DNA of 36,553 nt from a virus. The notes under the pieces were generated by a model. That model made no database searches. It was not told the origin of the DNA and saw only the letters and a list, made by a program, of their open reading frames with translations. The stretch covers positions 1 through 36,553 of IMG/VR virus record IMGVR_UViG_3300025594_000026; one strand, given 5' to 3'. Each line of letters opens with the position of its first letter. Position 1 is the stretch's first letter. The position numbers were made by a program, and so were the translations under genes. Below, piece by piece: positions 32,417 through 36,553 of the stretch.

Positions 32417-32729
32417 TCTAATCGCACAAACCGCAATGCCGTCAATGGACGTTATGCGCGAATGGGGATCGTTCGGATTAATCGTTTATCTTTTCATCCA
32501 GCTTTGTCGCGGGGCTAAGTGGATAGCGAGCGAGGCTAAGACTGGCATTGTATCGGCCTTTGAGAAGATCGTTGCGGAGCAAGCCTCATGGCGTGTGGTG
32601 TTACACGATAACACAGAATTTCTCAAGAAAATGCACGCTGACCACAAAGCACTGGAGATCGAGAGAAGTAAAAAGACGCAAAACTTAACCGATGCTGTTG
32701 GTAGAATCAGCGACCAAATGAAAGGCTAA
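32409..32729 (+). CDS. Holin/spanin-like protein, 106 aa
   Basis: A GTG start inside the end of the previous gene. One hydrophobic segment near the N-terminus (FGLIVYLFIQL) followed by a charged coiled-coil C-terminus (EFLKKMHADHKALEIERSKK). One span plus coiled coil is the design of BhlA-type holins and of spanins. Lysis role inferred from position and architecture. Confidence 0.5.
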   Translation: MLDLIAQTAMPSMDVMREWGSFGLIVYLFIQLCRGAKWIASEAKTGIVSAFEKIVAEQASWRVVLHDNTEFLKKMHADHKALEIERSKKTQNLTDAVGRISDQMKG

Positions 32730-32731
32730 AT

Positions 32732-33400
32732 ATGAAATACTTACTATTACTTTTAATACCCTGCATAGCATTCGCAGAATACCGCGAAGGGACTATGATG
32801 CTTGATGAGGGCTACAACCTTGTCCCGTATCAAGACTATTCCAAGAAAGCAGACCGCTTTGATGAGCGCAAAGCCGAGCCGTTCGGATCGTTTCTAATAA
32901 CCGAGTCAGAGCAGCGGGCAACCGCTGGCGTTCGGTTCTGGATGGGTAAAAGCTTCTCGAAACAGATCAAAGAATATCACGCTGATTTAGTACGGACTGG
33001 CTACAATCCCGACTACTCCGAGAGCGTTGCCGAGGTCGAGAGCGTTTCTGATAGCGAATATCGCAACAGAACAGCGTCAGAGGACATTCTAGGCATACTT
33101 GCAGATACAAAGCCAAAGGGAACTGTCGAAGCCGTCAGCGACAAGGTAACGGCCAAGGGTGCGCTAATCACAATTTTGAGCGCGGGGGCTTCATACTTCG
33201 TTTACGATCAATATATCCAGCGGGACAGATCCAGCGCGGACGAACCGAAAGAGGGCATTCGTCTTAAGTCGGGCGATGTGTTTATATCTGACGCAATAGC
33301 CGAGGGCCGAGAGATCAGCGCAAGCCTGGGCGAATCGGGAAGCTCAAGCGTCTCAATCGGAACTTTCGAGCCGAGGGAGGAAACCAGTGAAGCTGAATAG
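32732..33400 (+). CDS. Signal-peptide protein with internal membrane span, 222 aa
   Basis: Signal-peptide-like N-terminus MKYLLLLLIPCIAFA before EYREGTMML. The central region is charged; a second hydrophobic segment (ALITILSAGASYFVYDQYI) lies at about 145-165, and the C-terminus is Ser/Glu-rich. No enzymatic motif. It could be an envelope-spanning lysis or exclusion protein. Confidence 0.55.
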   Translation: MKYLLLLLIPCIAFAEYREGTMMLDEGYNLVPYQDYSKKADRFDERKAEPFGSFLITESEQRATAGVRFWMGKSFSKQIKEYHADLVRTGYNPDYSESVAEVESVSDSEYRNRTASEDILGILADTKPKGTVEAVSDKVTAKGALITILSAGASYFVYDQYIQRDRSSADEPKEGIRLKSGDVFISDAIAEGREISASLGESGSSSVSIGTFEPREETSEAE

Positions 33401-33680
33401 CCCTTTAATCAAATACGGCTTATCATTCTTGGCAGGCGCTTCAATCTCTGCCGGAACTATTGGAGCGATTACAAAGCGTGTGTCTAACGTCAAGATAGCG
33501 ATTGAGAAGCGCGACATTACTTTGATACCGAAAATATGGGAAGCTCGGGATCGTGTAATAGTCGATCATGGCGAGTTGCTTGAAACGCTAGCTAAAGAGC
33601 AAGGAAAGGTATCTCTTGACACGATAAGGGATTACGCCCTACACTATCAGACCTTGAACCAACTTGAAAACATCGAATAG
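33387..33680 (+). CDS. Small membrane-anchored protein, 97 aa
   Basis: A GTG start after GAGGGAGGAAACCA, overlapping the previous gene by 14 bp. One N-terminal hydrophobic segment (IKYGLSFLAGASISAGTIGAI) followed by a charged helical region; spanin-like or holin-like architecture. Function unknown. Confidence 0.5.
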   Translation: MKLNSPLIKYGLSFLAGASISAGTIGAITKRVSNVKIAIEKRDITLIPKIWEARDRVIVDHGELLETLAKEQGKVSLDTIRDYALHYQTLNQLENIE

Positions 33681-33765
33681 ATTTCGCTGGTGAGTCGCTT
33701 TCATCCTTTCAGACTCCTGCCTTCGGGTAGCCTAGCCCCTTTCACTAGGGCCAGCACCTTTTAAA
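33681..33765 (+). terminator. Two adjacent hairpins in the lysis-region gap
   Basis: CTGCC/GGTAG with a TTCG tetraloop (33717-33730, one G-T pair) and CCTAG/CTAGG with a 9-nt loop (33731-33749). No T run follows the second hairpin apart from CCTTTT, so termination would be weak; it may instead be a regulatory or mRNA-stabilising structure. The next gene starts without a visible ribosome site. Confidence 0.4.
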
Positions 33766-34197
33766 ATGAAGTATGAACCACACCATGTAGAAGCCTATCC
33801 CGAATTTGAGCCTGTGAATATTCGCACGGTTCCAGAGGATCAGATATACAGCTTCAAAGGTTGCGCGGTATGGATACACGCTGGTGACTTCTTATTCTGG
33901 ATTGATGGCGAAGAGTTCACCATGCCCGATGGCTTTTACTCTGACCTCAATTCAGACCCCGCAATCATTCAGCTATTTCTTGAGAAGGACAACTATCACA
34001 ACATCGCTGCGGGAGGCATTCACGATTGGGGCTACCGCACCGGAATCTTTGGAAGTCGCAAGCGCACCGATCAAGTTTACAGAACGGTTTTAGAATATTA
34101 CGGATCACCCGAAGCAAGGTTGCGCTATTGGGGCGTAAGGCTTGGTGGCTGGCTCGTATGGAGAAAGCATAGAAAGCAAAACCCACTGAAAGGATAG
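33766..34197 (+). CDS. DUF1353 family phage protein
   Basis: 143 residues with the DUF1353 pattern: DGFYSDLNSDP (usual DG.tSDlaSvP), AAGGIHDWGYRTG (usual AaviHDwLYr), RKRTDQVYRTVLEYYG and a C-terminal YWGVRLGGWLVW. DUF1353 proteins are common in phages near lysis genes; their function is not established. The conserved His-Asp pair suggests a metal or catalytic site. Confidence 0.75.
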   Translation: MKYEPHHVEAYPEFEPVNIRTVPEDQIYSFKGCAVWIHAGDFLFWIDGEEFTMPDGFYSDLNSDPAIIQLFLEKDNYHNIAAGGIHDWGYRTGIFGSRKRTDQVYRTVLEYYGSPEARLRYWGVRLGGWLVWRKHRKQNPLKG

Positions 34198-34198
34198 C

Positions 34199-34945
34199 AT
34201 GAAAGACAACTATGAAAGATTTGTATATTTACCCGATCCGCATGGAGACCAGCAATGCGAGAAGTCAAACCGCATAGCCCATGAGTTCATGCAGGATTTC
34301 AAACCGGAACACATCATTGCAGGCGGTGACGTTTTCGACTTTCGCAACCTTCGAAACGGGGCGAGCAAAGAAGATCAAGCCGAAAGCATGGAAGCTGATG
34401 TGCGAATGGGTAAAGAGTGGTTGTTAAAGTTTAAGCCGACAACCTACCTTAGAGGCAATCACTGTGAAAGACTATGGGATGCTTCAGAACACCACGCAAA
34501 CGGAATGGTTCAGGACGTAGCACAGCGCGGAGTCAGGGACATCACCAATATCATTGACGGCCTCGGTTGCGAAATGATTAAGTACGACTTCAAACAGTGC
34601 AAGCGCATAGGTCGCGCTAAGTTCGCTCACTCGTTATTCTGCCCGATGCACACGGCAAAGAAGGGCGCGGAATACTACGGGGCCGGAACTACTTTTTTAG
34701 GTCACACGCATTCGATAGACTACTACCAAGCGCAAGGTATCGACTTCGCAGAATGCTTTGTTGCTGGTTGCCTATCACGGCTCGATCCGAAGTATGCAGA
34801 GCGAAGGGCTAATACCTCACGATGGCAGAACGGCTTTTGCTACGGTATGATTCATAAGATCAGCGGTCACGTTATGGGTTTCCAGGCGCGGGGCTTGCAG
34901 AACGGTGAATGGGTATTCCCTTCAGAAATGGTGGTGATGTCGTGA
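34199..34945 (+). CDS. Calcineurin-like metallophosphoesterase, full-length copy
   Basis: 248 residues with all motifs of the fold: DPHGD (13-17), GGDVFDF (42-48), GNHCE (86-90) and GHTHS (168-172), giving the two-metal active site. Acts on phosphate esters; the substrate is not readable. The start is an ATG 1 bp after the DUF1353 stop. From residue 64 on it differs from the truncated copy at 1-587 at 6 positions. Overlaps the next gene by GTGA. Confidence 0.88.
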   Translation: MKDNYERFVYLPDPHGDQQCEKSNRIAHEFMQDFKPEHIIAGGDVFDFRNLRNGASKEDQAESMEADVRMGKEWLLKFKPTTYLRGNHCERLWDASEHHANGMVQDVAQRGVRDITNIIDGLGCEMIKYDFKQCKRIGRAKFAHSLFCPMHTAKKGAEYYGAGTTFLGHTHSIDYYQAQGIDFAECFVAGCLSRLDPKYAERRANTSRWQNGFCYGMIHKISGHVMGFQARGLQNGEWVFPSEMVVMS

Positions 34946-35136
34946 GTTGGGCCGATGAGCTAGTCGAGTCGTTAAAGGTACAGGAACGTCCAGAGGATTC
35001 TATCAGCTCTTATGAGCTTGCAGAAAAGACGGGCAAGTCACAATCTCATTGCAACAGCCTTTTACTGAAAAAGTATGGCGATGGCGAGCTTGATCGCTTA
35101 AAGGTCGGGCGCATACATTATTATTTTAAGAAGTAG
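34942..35136 (+). CDS. Small winged-helix-like protein (copy 2)
   Basis: GTG start as in copy 1. The 64-residue protein differs from the 584-778 version at 8 positions, mostly in the putative recognition helix and wing. It precedes the second control region, whose palindromes also differ from copy 1, which fits regulator-operator co-variation. Confidence 0.65.
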   Translation: MSWADELVESLKVQERPEDSISSYELAEKTGKSQSHCNSLLLKKYGDGELDRLKVGRIHYYFKK

Positions 35137-35199
35137 CAAATTTGCAGGCAGTCACAGCGATGTGATTGAGAAGGTCGTGAGAACCTATCCGTTCCTGCT

Positions 35200-35220
35200 T
35201 ATCTATCAAATTGATAGATA
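35200..35220. repeat. Perfect 21-bp palindrome, operator candidate
   Basis: Two 10-bp arms, TATCTATCAA and TTGATAGATA, around a single central A. The same half-sites are split 35 bp apart (centre to centre) in copy 1 (821-830 and 856-865, one mismatch). Strong candidate for a dimeric repressor site. Confidence 0.6.
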
Positions 35221-35492
35221 CTGATAGCTGATTGATACACGATCTAAGCATCTTTTTTACACCCGATCTACTGCAAACTATGCCCGCTCTCACATAATGT
35301 TATGGAATCGGGTATAGTCGTGAAAACCGCGCCAGATCACCGCGCAGATATTCACTTCTCTGCATATTTCGCGGACATTACCGTGCTAATCCCCGTATAT
35401 TAAGCGCATATTCACGATAATGAAAAGTTCACTGATATTTGAACACTGACTTGTTCTAAGTCGAGCGCATAAACGTAGTTTTTTGCCGTTAC

Positions 35493-35509
35493 ATTCGCGA
35501 TTCGCGAAT
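35493..35509. repeat. ATTCGCG/CGCGAAT inverted repeat
   Basis: Perfect 7-bp arms around ATT, at the position equivalent to 1104-1118. Confidence 0.45.
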
Positions 35510-35585
35510 AGCGAACGCATTTATTTTCCGCTAAAAACAGCGTTATTCCCTAGGAAATACGCTCGTTTTGAAAATACTTTACGAA

Positions 35586-35615
35586 TTGTTTTGATAAACA
35601 GGCGTGTGGTTATGT
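35586..35615 (+). promoter_or_regulatory. Early promoter candidate, copy 2
   Basis: TTGTTT (35586-35591), an 18-nt spacer, TTATGT (35610-35615), then a leader starting ATGAAAGCAACGCAATT and ending CGAAAGGGAATACAATG. It is equivalent to the element at 1212-1241. Confidence 0.55.
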
Positions 35616-35660
35616 AGTCTCTTAATTATGAAAGCAACGCAATTAACGAAAGGGAATACA

Positions 35661-36005
35661 ATGAATAGAGAACTTAGCAATAAACCTTGGGGCGGAACAT
35701 TCCTTCATTTTCAAGACGCTGTATGCAAAGAGCTGACCTTAAGGGGGGAGTTTTCCAGTGATTGGTTTGCCTCTAAAGAGGGCCAGAAAAGAATGGATCA
35801 ATCTTTCCATGAAGGGCTTCCCTTTAATCTTGCTGTGAGCGAGCTTTCTTTATGGTGCAAGGGGTGGGTTGCAAAAACGCATCGTGAAGAGTCCAGCCCC
35901 CTAAAGCTCGCAAAGTCAGTCACGGTCATTCCAGAAACCCACACATTTAACTTTACCCATACTGCTGGCGAGGACGAGATGATGATGGGCGGACTAAATG
36001 TTTAA
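35661..36005 (+). CDS. 114-residue early protein, first gene of the early operon (copy 2)
   Basis: ATG 35661 follows the shared leader; an upstream in-frame start would translate it. The protein is Trp/Phe-rich (NKPWGGTFLHFQDAVC and SELSLWCKGWVAKTH) with a Met/Gly C-terminus. It is unrelated to the 54-residue protein in the same slot of copy 1. Function unknown. Confidence 0.6.
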   Translation: MNRELSNKPWGGTFLHFQDAVCKELTLRGEFSSDWFASKEGQKRMDQSFHEGLPFNLAVSELSLWCKGWVAKTHREESSPLKLAKSVTVIPETHTFNFTHTAGEDEMMMGGLNV

Positions 36006-36174
36006 TCCTTTCAAGAGAAAGCATAAGCACCTTTGGCAACCGACCAAGGCAAACGGATTCGGACACATAGTCGAGGAAATGTGCTGGGGGTGTGGGAAGT
36101 ATAGGAAAACGGAGTTAGACAAGAAAATAAGCCCCACATTAAATGAAAAAACGAAAGGAAACACATGGAACTAA
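35998..36174 (+). CDS. 58-residue Cys-containing early protein
   Basis: The ATG overlaps the upstream gene by 8 bp. Basic, with CWGCGKYRK that could be half of a zinc site. No counterpart at this position in copy 1, so it is part of the swapped cargo. Confidence 0.5.
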   Translation: MFNPFKRKHKHLWQPTKANGFGHIVEEMCWGCGKYRKTELDKKISPTLNEKTKGNTWN

Positions 36175-36233
36175 TCATAATACTACTAATCCAATTCACC
36201 GCCCTAGCATGGGCAATGCGGGGTACGCTATGA
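36165..36233 (+). CDS. 22-residue membrane peptide
   Basis: The ATG follows GAAAGGAAACAC, the stop overlaps the next ATG (ATGA), and almost the whole peptide is hydrophobic (LIIILLIQFTALAWAM). It is a small membrane-peptide candidate, unrelated in sequence to the one at 1845-1931. Confidence 0.4.
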   Translation: MELIIILLIQFTALAWAMRGTL

Positions 36234-36373
36234 CCGAAGACGAATCAATCCGAGTCCACTACCGCACCAATATCCTGCTTGGCCTAAAGCCCTGCATGGC
36301 GATATACGAAACTGCCAAGGCAACAGGCTACAGCAAATTTCGCGTTAAGTGCGCGATCAAGGGGAAGGCATGA
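36230..36373 (+). CDS. 47-residue conserved early protein (copy 2)
   Basis: Coupled by ATGA to the previous peptide and to the next gene. It differs from the 1490-1633 protein at 5 of 47 residues, all near the C-terminus, and has the same HTH-like helix pair. In copy 1 its ribosome site GAAAGGAAACACA is intergenic; here the start is inside the neighbour. Confidence 0.65.
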   Translation: MTEDESIRVHYRTNILLGLKPCMAIYETAKATGYSKFRVKCAIKGKA

Positions 36374-36553
36374 AGCAGGCCGACAAGATCAAGATAGCAG
36401 TACGAGCAGAAACCTTTGTAAACGGTCTGGCAATCGGGTGCAAGATGAACGTGATGCACTTTGTAGATTGGATACAACGTGACGATTCAGAAACGCACGC
36501 ACAGTTTGCGGGACGGCTGTTTCAGGTGATCTTCCCCGAAGGCTGCGAACACA
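36370..36553 (+). CDS. 72-residue-family early protein, 3'-truncated (copy 2)
   Basis: Partial copy of 1630-1848, cut by the right edge. The N-terminus differs (QADKIKIAV versus QDAKVKIAV), but from 36427 the DNA is identical to 1687-1813. Confidence 0.65.
   Translation, partial: MKQADKIKIAVRAETFVNGLAIGCKMNVMHFVDWIQRDDSETHAQFAGRLFQVIFPEGCEH

Larger units (their letters stand above)
35137..35585 (+). promoter_or_regulatory. Non-coding control region, copy 2
   Basis: Homologous to 779-1211 but rearranged at the start. It has a perfect 21-bp palindrome at 35200-35220 (half-site TATCTATCAA), a loose TGATAG series after it, ACCCGAT (35261-35267) with inverted ATCGGGT (35307-35313), ATATTC words and two inverted repeats (35427-35444 and 35493-35509). 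No gene seen. Confidence 0.5.
34359..36553 (+). repeat. Second, diverged version of the left end
   Basis: Bases 1-112 match 34359-34470 exactly, then scattered differences begin. Coding parts are conserved, the control region is partly rearranged, and the first early genes are different. The match becomes exact again for the final 127 bp (36427-36553 = 1687-1813). Confidence 0.9.

Noticed and set aside
1-36553. Integrated prophage with att sites
   Set aside because: No integrase, excisionase or repeat resembling attL/attR around a tRNA; the end similarity is a diverged 2-kb region, not a short att core.

Overview
The window is a near-complete genome of a tailed double-stranded DNA phage with a non-contractile (siphovirus-like) tail. 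The evidence is a TerL ATPase-nuclease, portal, scaffold, major capsid, minor head protein, tail tube, tape measure and fibre genes in the usual order, with no contractile sheath or baseplate genes. All convincing genes are on the + strand, packed with ATGA, GTGA and TAATG overlaps. I see no integrase, repressor, tRNA or DNA polymerase. The host cannot be fixed from sequence. Sec-type signal peptides and AAAGGA-type ribosome sites suggest a Gram-negative-like bacterium.

Layout. (1) 1-1211: truncated metallophosphoesterase, small winged-helix-like protein, then a repeat- and palindrome-rich non-coding control region. (2) 1212-5751: early promoter and small early genes, ERF annealing protein, HTH protein, SSB-like protein ending DDLPF, a structured intergenic region, DUF1376 protein and a DnaB-like helicase. 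(3) 5748-11675: accessory genes including a pentapeptide-repeat protein, a NinB-like protein, YopX, a HExxH protein and a run of very small overlapping ORFs. (4) 11716-15827: ParB/methyltransferase fusion, GRP-motif putative small terminase, TerL, zinc-ribbon and HNH proteins, ending in a terminator. (5) 15991-25964: portal, scaffold, capsid, terminator, connector, an inserted cytosine methyltransferase cassette with its own terminator and promoter, minor head protein, tail genes and tape measure. (6) 25964-34197: tail-tip, fibre and probable lysis genes. Four of the proteins encoded here carry N-terminal signal peptides, which is odd for phage virion or lysis-region proteins. (7) 34199-36553: a second, diverged version of the first 1.8 kb.

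The two ends are homologous but not identical, with different first early genes. The last 127 bases exactly match 1687-1813. The simplest reading is a circular or circularly permuted genome of roughly 34.4-34.7 kb, in which assembly ran past one turn into a strain variant. A true duplication cannot be excluded. The most unusual signals are the signal-peptide cluster, a GGCCTAACGC-type motif placed exactly 10 nt before several late start codons, a shared promoter-leader element at three places, and the allele-swapped control region.
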